Positions 25,939 through 35,250 are shown, numbered from the stretch's first letter. The stretch is 44,838 bases of DNA from an uncultured Fibrobacterota bacterium (GCA_903825275.1 CAIKAA010000166.1:1-44838); one strand, 5' to 3'. The notes: a model not told the origin generated them from the sequence alone. Program-made: numbers and translations.

Positions 25939-25947
25939 TTATCCACA
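25939..25947 (+). promoter_or_regulatory. DnaA box, perfect consensus
   Basis: TTATCCACA, a consensus high-affinity DnaA box, 66 bp upstream of the dnaA start. With only two boxes found in 25874-26215 and no AT-rich unwinding stretch, this looks more like an autoregulatory region than a full oriC. Confidence 0.75.
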
Positions 25948-26054
25948 TTCGCTCGGGTGAGAGAAGGGCTTGTTTGGGACCGTGTTGGATGAAGATTCCA
26001 AGAACCCATTTGCACCTCTCTTCGAGGGGCACCCGCCTAGGTGCCTCGCTTCCG

Positions 26055-26063
26055 AATATAACA
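26055..26063 (-). promoter_or_regulatory. Candidate extended -10 promoter for dnaA
   Basis: The minus strand reads TGTTATATT, an extended -10 (TGnTATATT). No convincing -35 is present. It would give a ~175-nt leader spanning both DnaA boxes. Confidence 0.35.
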
Positions 26064-26215
26064 CAAGGACGAGCCAAACTTGATGATCTTCAGCAAGAGG
26101 TTCACAGTTCGTTCGCGCCCTGTTCCTTTGGAGGTCCCCAAAGGTTTGACGACAACCCAACCAATTTGACGAGGCTCCCCTTTGGGGGGGGTGAAAGATC
26201 TAGGTTTGTCCTTAG

Positions 26216-27679
26216 ATGAGATCAATGACCGAGGCGGAATTTCGGGAAATCGGATCGAGAAGCCCGAGACCCATCCCAGCCACTTGGTTGCGGGTGGGGA
26301 CACTGGTCACGGTTTTCCAGATTTTTGGCGACTGCGCCGCCACCATACTGGCCTACTTGACCTCCTTCCTCCTTTGGCCCCACTTGACTCACTGGGACCT
26401 TTTGGCGACGATCCAAGAGTCTATCCCTCCACGCAATTATTGGATCAACGGCTTGGTGACCCTCTGCATCTTGTTCCCGGTGTTTCGCGCCACAGGCTTG
26501 TACGAGGAGCACCACAGCCTCTTGAATATCCGAGAATACCGCAACATCCTGCGAGGCTGGGGCATGACCATGCTTTTGACCGTTTTGGCCGTCACGACGA
26601 TCGAGCAAAGCTTCCAAAGCCGTGGCATCTTCCTGATGGTTTGGGTGCTTTTGCTGACCTACCTTTTCTTTTTTCGATTCGCCGCCTACCGACTTGGAAT
26701 TCGGCTTCGCAAGGCTGGCTGGCGCGACAAGAAAATTTTGATTTATGGGGCGGGAGATTCGGGAAAGGTCCTGTCCGCCAAGCTGCGGCGCTCCCCCAAA
26801 TCAGGAGTGGATGTGGCTGGCTTTTTGGATGACGATCCGGCCTTGCATGGCCGAACCCTGGAAGGTTGCGAAGTTTTGGGAAGCGGCGCCGAAATGGGGC
26901 GGTTTCTGCGCGAAACCGGAGCCACGGAAGTGTTGATCGCCCTACCCCGAGCTGGGCGAAATACCGTCACGAGAATCGTGGAAACCTGCCAACGCAACGG
27001 CGTTGGGTACCGAGTCGTTCCTTCCCTGTTCGATATCGCCCTCACCCAAATCGATTTCACAGAAGTGGGCGGAATTCCTTTGCTGGGAGTTCACATCCAT
27101 AAAATTTCCCCCATCGCCGCCTTCACCAAGCGATCCGCAGACATCTTGCTGACGTTAACCGCTGGGATTTGCCTCGCCCCCCTCGGATTGGTCATCACTG
27201 CCGCCATCCGGTTATTCGATGGCAAGCCCGTGTTTTTCAAACAAAATCGGATTGGAGCCGGGGGATGCACCTTCCAAATCTTCAAGTTCCGAACGATGCG
27301 CAGGGGATCTCCCAGCTACGCCCCAACACCTCAGGACGAATCCGACCCTCGCGTGACGACCTTGGGTCACTGGCTTCGGCGCACCAGCTTGGATGAAATT
27401 CCCCAATTATGGAATGTCCTCCTGGGCGAGATGTCCTTGGTGGGACCGCGACCCGAAATGCCCTTCATCGTCCACCACTACAACCAAGCCCAACGCCAAC
27501 GCCTCAACATCAAACCAGGCATCACGGGTCTTTGGCAAATTTCCCCGGATCGCGCCTTGGCGATCCACGAGAACATGGACTACGACCTGTATTACATCCG
27601 CAACCAATCCTTGCTCTTGGACCTCGCCATTCTGGCGAAGACCGTGACCGCCGTCCTCAAGGGGGACGGGGCGTTCTAA
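26216..27679 (+). CDS. Exopolysaccharide polyprenyl glycosylphosphotransferase (second copy of type)
   Basis: 487 aa. Hydrophobic segments at ~25-160, then a Rossmann-like CoA-binding-type region (KKILIYGAGDSGKVLSAKL, DVAGFLDDDP, ~180-300), and a C-terminal PF02397 domain (KRSADILLTLTAG, FKQNRIGAGG, FKFRTMRRG, LRRTSLDEIPQLWNVLLGEMSLVGPRPE, KPGITGLWQIS). It starts a surface glycan by loading a sugar phosphate on a polyprenyl carrier. It converges on rfbD. It belongs to the same family as the enzyme at 12460-13857 but is clearly different in sequence. Confidence 0.93.
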   Translation: MRSMTEAEFREIGSRSPRPIPATWLRVGTLVTVFQIFGDCAATILAYLTSFLLWPHLTHWDLLATIQESIPPRNYWINGLVTLCILFPVFRATGLYEEHHSLLNIREYRNILRGWGMTMLLTVLAVTTIEQSFQSRGIFLMVWVLLLTYLFFFRFAAYRLGIRLRKAGWRDKKILIYGAGDSGKVLSAKLRRSPKSGVDVAGFLDDDPALHGRTLEGCEVLGSGAEMGRFLRETGATEVLIALPRAGRNTVTRIVETCQRNGVGYRVVPSLFDIALTQIDFTEVGGIPLLGVHIHKISPIAAFTKRSADILLTLTAGICLAPLGLVITAAIRLFDGKPVFFKQNRIGAGGCTFQIFKFRTMRRGSPSYAPTPQDESDPRVTTLGHWLRRTSLDEIPQLWNVLLGEMSLVGPRPEMPFIVHHYNQAQRQRLNIKPGITGLWQISPDRALAIHENMDYDLYYIRNQSLLLDLAILAKTVTAVLKGDGAF

Positions 27680-27740
27680 AAACAGGACAAGCGGCGGTGA
27701 TTGTGGCAAACGGGGAAGGTATGTCTTCCACTGGATCGAT

Positions 27741-28607
27741 TCATTCCTCGAACGAATCCTTTAGGGCGCTTCGCCAATCGGGCAGACGGATCCCGAAATC
27801 GGACAGGAGCTTGGATTGGTCGAGCCGGGAATTCAGCGGTCGTTTTGCTTTGGTTGGATAGGCAGAGGTGGGGATGGGCAGGCACGAAGTCAAGATCTGC
27901 TCCGATTTGCGGGGATCTTCTTCGAAAATGGCCTGGGCGAAGCCGTGCCAGCTGGTCTCGCCACTGTTGGCGAGGTGATAGATGCCGTTTTGGTTTTGCC
28001 ATCGCGCGGCAGCCAAGGCCGTTGCTTCGGCGATGTGTCGAGAGAAGGTCGGGGCGCCGACCTGGTCGTCGATGATCTTCAACTCCTCCCGCTCGCGGGA
28101 AAGCTTGAGCATGGTCTTGACAAAATTTGCCCCGCGCGTCCCCCACACCCATTGCAAGCGGAAGATCAGGTGGCGCACTCCGGTGGCCAGGATGGCAAGA
28201 TCGCCTTCCAACTTGGTACGCCCGTAGACGGAGAGCGGATTGGGCTCGTCGGTTTCCACCCAGCGCCGGTCCCCGCTTCCATCGTAGACATAATCTGTCG
28301 AATAATGAATCATGCCCGCACCAAGCCGAGCGGCCTCTTCGGCAAGCACACGGGGGGATTGGGCGTTGATCAAGCGGCATAGCTCGATTTCGTCTTCGGC
28401 CTTGTCGACCGCTGTGTAAGCTGCAGCGTTGACAACCAGGGTCGGCTGGATGTCCCGCACCAGAGACCGCAAGGATTCCGGTTGGGTCAGATCGATATCG
28501 GGATGATCGAACGCGAACAATTCTCCCAAAGGCGCCAAAGTCCTTCGCAATTCCCATCCCACTTGACCGCGGCGACCGATGACCAAAATGCGTCCGAATG
28601 TATTCAT
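27741..28607 (-). CDS. rfbD: dTDP-4-dehydrorhamnose reductase
   Basis: 288 aa from the ATG at 28605-28607. It reduces dTDP-4-dehydro-L-rhamnose to dTDP-L-rhamnose. Motifs are the nucleotide-binding GRRGQVG (11-17), VVNAAAYTAVDKAE, YSTDYVYDG, and the YxxxK catalytic pair in VYGRTKLEGD. The other rml genes (rfbA, rfbB, rfbC) are not in the window. It is the last gene of a minus-strand run from aroD, 41 bp after wecG. Confidence 0.93.
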   Translation of the reverse strand: MNTFGRILVIGRRGQVGWELRRTLAPLGELFAFDHPDIDLTQPESLRSLVRDIQPTLVVNAAAYTAVDKAEDEIELCRLINAQSPRVLAEEAARLGAGMIHYSTDYVYDGSGDRRWVETDEPNPLSVYGRTKLEGDLAILATGVRHLIFRLQWVWGTRGANFVKTMLKLSREREELKIIDDQVGAPTFSRHIAEATALAAARWQNQNGIYHLANSGETSWHGFAQAIFEEDPRKSEQILTSCLPIPTSAYPTKAKRPLNSRLDQSKLLSDFGIRLPDWRSALKDSFEE

Positions 28608-28648
28608 GCCTGGTGGAAATAGAAATCCTACCACCCCCTGAGAAGGCT

Positions 28649-29407
28649 TCAAGCTTTCCGGAAAAAACGCTGGAGAACCAACCGTGGAAGGACGCACAGG
28701 ACAAACCAGGTGTTCGAGACCAGGTATCGCCTCCACAACCGCCGTGGGTTTTGGCAAAGCCGTCCGAACCATTCCAAACACCCAAGGCGCATCCAACGAG
28801 GCGATCGTTTTTCCCATCCCAACCAAGTGGCAAAGGCATTCCCGACCCCCAGCAGAACGGCGGGGATCTCGGGACTGTGTTTTGCCATCCAAAGCTCTTG
28901 TTTGGGACACCCCAGAGCGACGAAGACCAGTCCGGCTCCCGAACCTTCCAAGCGACGGACCGAATCCACATCGTCCGCAAACGGCAAGGAGGAATGCGGG
29001 GGTGCGATGGCTTCCACAATCCTCAATTGAGGAATTTCCTTTGCCGCCTTGGCGCAAACCGCCTCCAACGTTGCCGGGTCGGATCCGAAGAATGCCACGG
29101 CGATGTCTTGGCGAGCGGCCTCCAACAACAATAGCGGGAAGACCGTCATGCCATCCACGCGTTCCTGGGCAGGACCGGTCGAAGACAGCGCGCGCGCCAG
29201 AGGCATTCCGTCTGGCGCGACCAGGAACGAGGCATTTAAGGCCCGGTGCAATTTGGGTCGTCGCGACGCCAGATGGAACATGTGGACATTGGCAAAGCAC
29301 ACAAACCCAGACGTTTTGGACCGGGCCATTTCCAACATTGCCTCCCTCATTTCCCGCGCAGTGCCGCGATCGATGGGAATGGACAAAAGCTGGTCGCGCC
29401 AAATCAT
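28649..29407 (-). CDS. WecG/TagA/CpsF family glycosyltransferase
   Basis: 252 aa from the ATG at 29407, which overlaps the stop of the PTS IIA gene. The family (GT26) adds the second sugar, such as ManNAc, to polyprenyl-linked glycan. Visible blocks are FANVHMFHLASRRPKLHRAL, VAPDGMPLARAL, VAFFGSDPATLEAV and VALGCPKQELWMAKH, followed by LLGVGNAFATWLG. The C-terminal basic, hydrophobic tail (RRYLVSNTWFVLCVLPRLVLQRFFRK) suggests membrane association. It fits with the glycosylphosphotransferase downstream and with rfbD. Confidence 0.92.
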   Translation of the reverse strand: MIWRDQLLSIPIDRGTAREMREAMLEMARSKTSGFVCFANVHMFHLASRRPKLHRALNASFLVAPDGMPLARALSSTGPAQERVDGMTVFPLLLLEAARQDIAVAFFGSDPATLEAVCAKAAKEIPQLRIVEAIAPPHSSLPFADDVDSVRRLEGSGAGLVFVALGCPKQELWMAKHSPEIPAVLLGVGNAFATWLGWEKRSPRWMRLGCLEWFGRLCQNPRRLWRRYLVSNTWFVLCVLPRLVLQRFFRKA

Positions 29408-29868
29408 GTTCGCCGAGCCTGCTCCCACTGGGTCAAGAGAGCCAGAAATTCCTCGGGATTCGCGGCCCCCGACAATTGGTCCACCACGGTCTTGGCAATC
29501 CGACTGATCATGGCCAAGGTTTGGACATGCGCCATGGCACCAGAGACCGGCGAGACCAAAAGAATGGCCAATTTCACGGGCTTGCGATCCGAAGAGCGAA
29601 AATCGAGGCCTTCCGGAATGCAGGCCACGGCGATGTAGACCTGATCCACGCCCTCGAGTCTGGCATGGGGAACTGCAATCCCCAACCCGATTCCGGTCGA
29701 CATCTTGGCTTCTCGATCCATCACCAAAGCCAGCATCTCTTCGCGATTGGGCCAGGCGTAGGCGCGACAGGCCGCATCCACCAGATCCACCAACAATTCT
29801 TGGCTTGACAAAGCTCGACATCCGCAAAGAATCGCCTCGGTCGAGAGTCCGTCCGACAAGAATCGCAT
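29404..29868 (-). CDS. PTS sugar transporter subunit IIA, PtsN/fructose type
   Basis: 154 aa from the ATG at 29866-29868. The phosphorylatable histidine is H68 in GIAVPHARLEGVD, with PVKLAILLVSPVSGAMAHVQTLAMISRI downstream, as in EIIA-fru/EIIA-Ntr. No EIIB, EIIC, HPr or EI gene is nearby, so a regulatory (nitrogen PTS-like) role is more likely than sugar uptake. It overlaps both neighbours (TAATG with the upstream gene, ATGA with wecG), so it is tightly coupled within the envelope operon. Confidence 0.9.
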   Translation of the reverse strand: MRFLSDGLSTEAILCGCRALSSQELLVDLVDAACRAYAWPNREEMLALVMDREAKMSTGIGLGIAVPHARLEGVDQVYIAVACIPEGLDFRSSDRKPVKLAILLVSPVSGAMAHVQTLAMISRIAKTVVDQLSGAANPEEFLALLTQWEQARRT

Positions 29869-32800
29869 TAGAAATCCGCCCCCAAGCTCCAGTACTGGAT
29901 TCCATCCACGAAATTTTTGGGCTGGAGATTTCCTGGAGCTCCGGTTGGCTGGGTGAGAGGCCAAGCTTTGCTCCACTTGAGGATGAACGCCCCCAAATTC
30001 ATGCGCAGCCCGTAACCCGCGCCAATCCCGCACTGGTCTTCCACCCGATCATGAGTCCAAGCCGATCCCGCATCGACAAACACCGCGCCCATCAAATAAC
30101 GGATCGTGGGAAGGAAGATCCCGAAGCGAAGCTCCTCCACGAAGGGGAAGCGGAATTCCGCATTGACCACGAACTCCTTGTCGCCACGGAACTGGTAGTA
30201 GCGGTAACCGCGCAAGGGAAGATCCAACTCCGAGAAATACATGCTGGAAATGTCGGTGCCGGAATTTGTCTCATTGAGGTGGTAGTTGAAGGTGAAGTCT
30301 TCTCCTCCCACCAGAAATCGCGCCGGATTTTCGCCCTCGCCCAGGCCGAAACTTTGGCCGGCGGTGGCGCGCAAGGCCAACCCGTACAATCGCCCTGTAG
30401 GCAGATAGGCACGTAGGTCCGCTTTGACCTTTCCGTAAGCGTAACGATCTTGGATCAGAGCTGGCATCGCGACCATGGACAATCGCGCCCGATAGCCATC
30501 CCAAGGGCCGGTAGGCCCCCACAGAACATTGTCGAACACCCAATCGGCATTGCCTCGAATCCAGACCAGATTCCGACTCCCGGGTGTTGTGGACGGAGCG
30601 TCGACGATGTTGCCATCGGTGTCCCAGGCTTCCACCTTGCGATCAATTCCCCCCACATCCACTCCGAATCCGGCTCGATGGAACATGGAAAAGGGATGGA
30701 TCGCGCTGGCTTCCACACCGTACAGTCGATCGGCAAAGAGCGAGGTGTCGCCAGAATTTGTCGCCAACAGGTCCCCGGTGAAGGACCTGGTGTGGTAGGC
30801 CGACAAGAAGTAGTCGGTCTGCTGGGGCAGCCACCCGTAGCGCACAAAGACATTGGCATCTTCCAAGCTTCCCTGCACATTCAGCATGGCTTGGAGGATC
30901 TGATCCCCCAACAAATCGGAAAAAGTGAACATTCCTTGGCCGGCGGTTCCCGAATAGGTGCTGAATCCAAAAGCCAGAGCCGCGTTGTCCAGCCCCCATT
31001 GGGTGCGGTAGGGCACGCTCAAAAGATGACCGGTGGAATCGCGAACCGAAGGCGTTTGGGGGAACAGCTTCAGGGTATCCACCGAAGAGGAATCCTTGGG
31101 AGGCGCCTCGGGATGGTGGGGACCTTCCTCCAGGCGATCGAAGCCAAACAACCGCGATTCTTGCTGGGGCCCCACCCGTGCCCGCCCCGAATTCAAACTG
31201 TCCTTGCGAGCTCGCTCGGTGGAATCCTTGGCCTTCTTGAGCGAATCCTTTCGGTCCAGGGTGTCGAACCGGAAGCTTTCCATGTTTTCGCGAACCAAGG
31301 GCCGGAACAGCTCCGGCGATCCCTGTGTGGAGGTCAGCATGTACCTGGTGAGAGGCGTGACGGAATCTGGCAGCACGCGAGAAAGATCGATCAGGTAGAG
31401 ATCGAAGGCCCCGCCTTCGAAGAGGGACAGCGAAAGCGAATTTCCATCGGGGGATAGACGCGGGCACTGGACCCCCGACAAAAGATTGGTCACCGGACGC
31501 ACCTTGGCGGCAGCCTGAAAGGGGGCGTCCAACACATAGGCCTGGGGAATTCCCGAACGGTCGGAAAGGAACGCGAGCTTGGCCGAATCATCGCTATGCC
31601 CGCCAAACGTGGGACGGGTCTCGTCGCCCCAGGATTGGGACACGCGTCTTCGGGAGCGATCGTGCAAATCCATGATCCAGATCTCGCGATGACCGAACGT
31701 TTGGGGTCGATCCGAGGCCGAAACCCCGCCGGGGACACTTTCTGTCGACCAGGCGAGGAAGCGTCCCGAAGGGGAAAACGTCGGTTCATCGTCATCGGCA
31801 AGGTCGTCGGTGATCCGACTCACCGAATCGGTTCCGAGGTCGACCATCCAAAGGTCGGCTTGTCCATTCAACAAACCTCGGAAGGCCAAACGCTTTCCGT
31901 CGGGCGACCATTCGGGGTTCGACAATCCATCGAGATGCGGATCGATGGTCTTCTTCACCGAGCCGGACTTGGAATCCAAAAGGCTCACGACATTGCGGCC
32001 TCCGCTAAGAGACGCCACCGCCAGACGCTTGCCATCAGGCGACCAACTGAGTCCGCTGCGAAAGGGACTGAAGGATTCGTGGGATGGCGTTCCGCCGCCT
32101 TCCTGGATTTGGCGAGGCTCGGTGCGCGGCAACTGGTCCAGCACCCCGACGTACAACCCCTGCCGGGTGCCTCGGTCGGACAACCATGCGATTTTTGATC
32201 CGTCAGGCGAGATCGCCGATTGCATGTTCCAAAAGCTGCCGTCCTCGCCCGCCTTGGTCAATTTCCGTCCCGCTTTGCTGCCGTGTTCGCGCTTTCCCAA
32301 TTCCGGCCAATAGGCCCAGCGAAGCTCGCGGATCCATTCTTCTCCCAGATCGCGCAGGCTCACGCGGGTCACGGCCAAAATGGCTTTTTCCAGGTCTCGG
32401 TGCTTGATCGTGTGCAAAACCACTTTGCGGACGGTTCCCGGCCCAAACGTGCGATCGAGGAAGAACAGGAAATTCTGCCCGGCCCGGTAGGCGAGGAATC
32501 CTTGGATGTCGTTGGTGGGCATGGGTAGGTATCCCGCCGTCACCGCGTCGATCAGCCACATTTCGCTGGGAAGATCCCAGCCCAAAGACACATACTCCGC
32601 CAAGCCTTCCGAAAACCACAAGGGCATGCGGGTGGTCATGGCCCCCGTGATGGCCGATCCAGCCCCTTGGCGCATGGCCTCGAACATCACCGCATGGACC
32701 ATTTCGTGCGCCAGCACATGGTCGAATTGCCGGTAGGAGCCTTCGAACGGAACCACAATCCGATTTTTGAAAATTTCCGTAAATCCGCCCACGCCTTCTT

Positions 32801-33116
32801 CCAGAATTTCGTCGATCACATTGGTTTGCTGGAACTTGGGGTGGCTGTTGAAGATCAACAACAGAACGCGCTCTTCCAAACGCATGCCGGTCTTTTCGAC
32901 CAATCGGGAATAGAACCCCTCCAAGCTGTCGGCGGCACGACTCGCCAGCTTCTCGCCTCCCTGCGAAAAGTGGATGTCGAAATGGGTGGTGTGGACAACT
33001 CTCCATTCGAAGGGCTGGTACTGAACCTTGTTCTTGCCGAATTGGGCTTGGGAGGGAAACGCAGCGGCCAACAAAACAATCCACCAGAAAGACAAATTCC
33101 GACAACGACCTCGCAT
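29868..33116 (-). CDS. Metallopeptidase / beta-propeller / outer-membrane barrel fusion protein
   Basis: 1082 aa from the ATG at 33114-33116, overlapping the aroD stop. A signal peptide (RNLSFWWIVLLAAAFPSQAQ) is followed by a gluzincin peptidase-MA-like domain: HEMVH at ~137-141 and EGLAE at ~170-174. Then PD40/TolB-like propeller blades (SPDGSKIAWLSDR, SPDGKRLAVASL, SPDGKRLAFRGL, SPSGRFLAWST) span ~290-620. A charged low-complexity linker (~640-700, KDSLKKAKDS) leads to a BamA/Omp85-like C-terminal barrel ending ...YWSLGADF (terminal aromatic). It may be a cell-surface or periplasm-facing protease; the substrate is unknown. Confidence 0.82.
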   Translation of the reverse strand: MRGRCRNLSFWWIVLLAAAFPSQAQFGKNKVQYQPFEWRVVHTTHFDIHFSQGGEKLASRAADSLEGFYSRLVEKTGMRLEERVLLLIFNSHPKFQQTNVIDEILEEGVGGFTEIFKNRIVVPFEGSYRQFDHVLAHEMVHAVMFEAMRQGAGSAITGAMTTRMPLWFSEGLAEYVSLGWDLPSEMWLIDAVTAGYLPMPTNDIQGFLAYRAGQNFLFFLDRTFGPGTVRKVVLHTIKHRDLEKAILAVTRVSLRDLGEEWIRELRWAYWPELGKREHGSKAGRKLTKAGEDGSFWNMQSAISPDGSKIAWLSDRGTRQGLYVGVLDQLPRTEPRQIQEGGGTPSHESFSPFRSGLSWSPDGKRLAVASLSGGRNVVSLLDSKSGSVKKTIDPHLDGLSNPEWSPDGKRLAFRGLLNGQADLWMVDLGTDSVSRITDDLADDDEPTFSPSGRFLAWSTESVPGGVSASDRPQTFGHREIWIMDLHDRSRRRVSQSWGDETRPTFGGHSDDSAKLAFLSDRSGIPQAYVLDAPFQAAAKVRPVTNLLSGVQCPRLSPDGNSLSLSLFEGGAFDLYLIDLSRVLPDSVTPLTRYMLTSTQGSPELFRPLVRENMESFRFDTLDRKDSLKKAKDSTERARKDSLNSGRARVGPQQESRLFGFDRLEEGPHHPEAPPKDSSSVDTLKLFPQTPSVRDSTGHLLSVPYRTQWGLDNAALAFGFSTYSGTAGQGMFTFSDLLGDQILQAMLNVQGSLEDANVFVRYGWLPQQTDYFLSAYHTRSFTGDLLATNSGDTSLFADRLYGVEASAIHPFSMFHRAGFGVDVGGIDRKVEAWDTDGNIVDAPSTTPGSRNLVWIRGNADWVFDNVLWGPTGPWDGYRARLSMVAMPALIQDRYAYGKVKADLRAYLPTGRLYGLALRATAGQSFGLGEGENPARFLVGGEDFTFNYHLNETNSGTDISSMYFSELDLPLRGYRYYQFRGDKEFVVNAEFRFPFVEELRFGIFLPTIRYLMGAVFVDAGSAWTHDRVEDQCGIGAGYGLRMNLGAFILKWSKAWPLTQPTGAPGNLQPKNFVDGIQYWSLGADF

Positions 33117-33907
33117 CACGCCTGCACCTCTTCCCGCATGGCCAATTCCACTGCGGATTCGACTCCGCGAAACCAAGATTGGTTCCATTCCTTGCAGGCG
33201 GGAATGCTCCCCAGCAAGGCATCAAAAACGGTCCAGGGCAACTGGCCCGGCGCCACCGCCCCGGTGCCATCGTGGGCATACCCCCATCCGCCAGAAAGTT
33301 TTGCCGCCGCCACCCGCCACGATTCGGCACCAACCCCCATCAGGAACATGGCCGGGATGGCAGGGCCACCATACAGGGACAACCAACGCAGCAATTCAGG
33401 TCCCACCTCGTTTGGATCCAAAACTCGTCCCGCCCACTTCGCCACCTCGGCCCCACAGGCTTGGGCGCTTCGTGCCACGGCCTCCAATTGGTCCATCATG
33501 GTCTCGCCACTCACCGCTTCGAAGGAATGCCGGGATAGCACGATGCGCGTGGCGGGAGATTTGGTCTGGACCAACTCCAAAAGTTCCTCGCGTTGGGGCG
33601 CATCGTCCTCGATATCGACATAATCCCAGCGGCGCAGCGCCAAGGCCGATTCGATCGCGCCTCGCCGATCCTGGCTGTCGGGCCAGTTCCCGCCATCCTT
33701 TTCCAAGCGCAGGGTTCCGATCAAACGGGCCGATGGAAAGGCTCGTTCGGCCTCCTTGGCTCTTTGGGACCAATGGCTCGGATCGAGCCGATCGAGTCGG
33801 ATTTCGACCAATCGCACTCGCCGCTTGGCAAAAGGGGTAAGGGGCAGGTCTTGCGGCCTCCCGGAAAGGGTCAGCACCGCAGTTGGTTCTTGAAAAATTT
33901 CCGACAT
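33116..33907 (-). CDS. aroD: Type I 3-dehydroquinate dehydratase
   Basis: 263 aa from the ATG at 33905-33907. It makes 3-dehydroshikimate in the shikimate pathway. The Schiff-base lysine is K157 in AKWAGR, the general base H127 in VLSRHSFE; VEIRLDRL, GTLRLEKDGG and DYVDIE fit the TIM barrel. The order of catalytic residues is that of the type I enzyme. It leads a coupled minus-strand run and is divergent from the TPR gene at 33967, with 59 bp between. No other aro gene lies nearby. Confidence 0.9.
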   Translation of the reverse strand: MSEIFQEPTAVLTLSGRPQDLPLTPFAKRRVRLVEIRLDRLDPSHWSQRAKEAERAFPSARLIGTLRLEKDGGNWPDSQDRRGAIESALALRRWDYVDIEDDAPQREELLELVQTKSPATRIVLSRHSFEAVSGETMMDQLEAVARSAQACGAEVAKWAGRVLDPNEVGPELLRWLSLYGGPAIPAMFLMGVGAESWRVAAAKLSGGWGYAHDGTGAVAPGQLPWTVFDALLGSIPACKEWNQSWFRGVESAVELAMREEVQA

Positions 33908-33966
33908 GTTTGGATTAAGCCTACATTCCCTGTCGCGAATCCTGGAGGATTGCATTTTACAGAACT

Positions 33967-34944
33967 GTGATCACTCTACTGACAATTTGTTTGGCCCTGT
34001 CGGGTCGTTCCGACTCGCTCCTCCATGGTACCACGTTGCACCTGTTTCAGGAAGCCATGCATTTGTCCAGTCTCGGGCAATATACTGCTGCCGAGTCGCT
34101 TGCCCAGAAAGGCGAGTTGGCAACCTCCCCGGAAGGAAAAGTTTTGGAGGCCGTGGTCGACTTGGCTCACTTTGCCGACCTCCACGATCTCGATGCCTTG
34201 GAACGGGCACGAAAGGCTCTGGCCGCATCCGAGGCTTCTCTGCAGTCCAAATCTTCCGCACGTGAACGGTTTTTGCTGGCGATGACCTTTTCCCAAGCGT
34301 CCTATTTGGCGAACCTGGAAGAACGCAATCTGTCGGCCGTTCTTTCGGGCCGCAAAGCCGCCAATCTTTGCGAAGAATTGATTCAGGAAGGCTACACCTC
34401 TCCTGATTTGCACGGGATTTTGGGCGGGTATCTCTTTTGGAAAGCCCAATCGCTGGGGACGATCCGCTTCGCCCTAGGAGGCGACACCCGTGACAACGGG
34501 ATCGAATGGACCCAACAAGCCGTCACCGCCGCCGGACCCTTCCAGGAAGCCTACCGCACCTCCTTGATGTGGATTCGCTTCGAGAGGAAGGAATTTGTCC
34601 AGGGCTTGGCCCTGGCACGAGCGGGGTTAGCCGCCGCGCCGGGCAACCGGCTTTATCGCCAAGCGGAAGGGGACATGCTCTTTCGGTTGAAGCGGCTTCC
34701 CGAAGCGCTGGATACCTACAGGGCTAGTTGGACCGAATACGCAGGGCTCGAAAAAATCCCTGCAAACCGGTTGGCAGCTGCGGGAAATCTGGTCAGGATC
34801 CATGAGGCATCTGGCCAGGCTGATTCCGCCAGAGCCTGGTTGGACACCTTGGACGCTCCGCGCTACACCTATGTCCGCAAGTGGCTCCCCCCCTCGCTGG
34901 TGCGCGAATTGGAACCGATCAGAAAACGTCTGGGACGAAAGTGA
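33967..34944 (+). CDS. Exported TPR-like protein
   Basis: 325 aa from a GTG start. The first ~17 residues (MITLLTICLALSGRSDS) may be a short signal peptide. TPR-like helical pairs include LHLFQEAMHLSSLGQYTAAESLA, KEFVQGLALARAGLAAAPGN, DMLFRLKRLPEALDTYRAS and NLVRIHEASGQADSARAWLD. The central GYLFWKAQSLGTIRFALGGDTRDNG is unusual for TPR and may be the specific part. It stands alone, converging on a small membrane protein. Confidence 0.65.
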   Translation: MITLLTICLALSGRSDSLLHGTTLHLFQEAMHLSSLGQYTAAESLAQKGELATSPEGKVLEAVVDLAHFADLHDLDALERARKALAASEASLQSKSSARERFLLAMTFSQASYLANLEERNLSAVLSGRKAANLCEELIQEGYTSPDLHGILGGYLFWKAQSLGTIRFALGGDTRDNGIEWTQQAVTAAGPFQEAYRTSLMWIRFERKEFVQGLALARAGLAAAPGNRLYRQAEGDMLFRLKRLPEALDTYRASWTEYAGLEKIPANRLAAAGNLVRIHEASGQADSARAWLDTLDAPRYTYVRKWLPPSLVRELEPIRKRLGRK

Positions 34945-34951
34945 CCGCCAC

Positions 34952-35230
34952 CTAAAAATCCTTGTCTTCCTTGCCGACGGGGTGCTTCCAACCGCAAGCG
35001 GGACAAAGAATCCAGCGAGGCAATTTGGAAACGCCCAAGGCCGCCAACAAGGCGAACACGCAGGCAACCAAGGCTTCCACCTCCATGTGGGCATGATGAA
35101 ACAGCCAAGCGTTCCAGACGATGGCCACGATCACCACCCAGATGAGGGGGCCGGGCCCCTTCACGGGAACCACCCCCTCGAATCCGCAATTCACACAGAC
35201 ATATCTTTTATTACGGCCGATGAATCCCAT
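34952..35230 (-). CDS. Small membrane protein with two zinc knuckles
   Basis: 92 aa. A zinc ribbon is split: VCVNCGF (CxxC, ~12-15) near the start and ILCPACGW (CxxC, ~74-77) near the end. Between them lie two hydrophobic segments (~29-45 LIWVVIVAIVWNAWLF and ~52-68). The four Cys could bind one zinc on the cytoplasmic face of a hairpin membrane anchor. I do not recognise a family. The 3' end faces the TPR gene with 7 bp between. Confidence 0.7.
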   Translation of the reverse strand: MGFIGRNKRYVCVNCGFEGVVPVKGPGPLIWVVIVAIVWNAWLFHHAHMEVEALVACVFALLAALGVSKLPRWILCPACGWKHPVGKEDKDF

Positions 35231-35250
35231 TCTGGGGGGGTCCTTTTTTC

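Noticed and set aside
25874-26215. Full replication origin
   Set aside because: Only two DnaA boxes and no AT-rich unwinding element were found, so it is reported as a dnaA control region.
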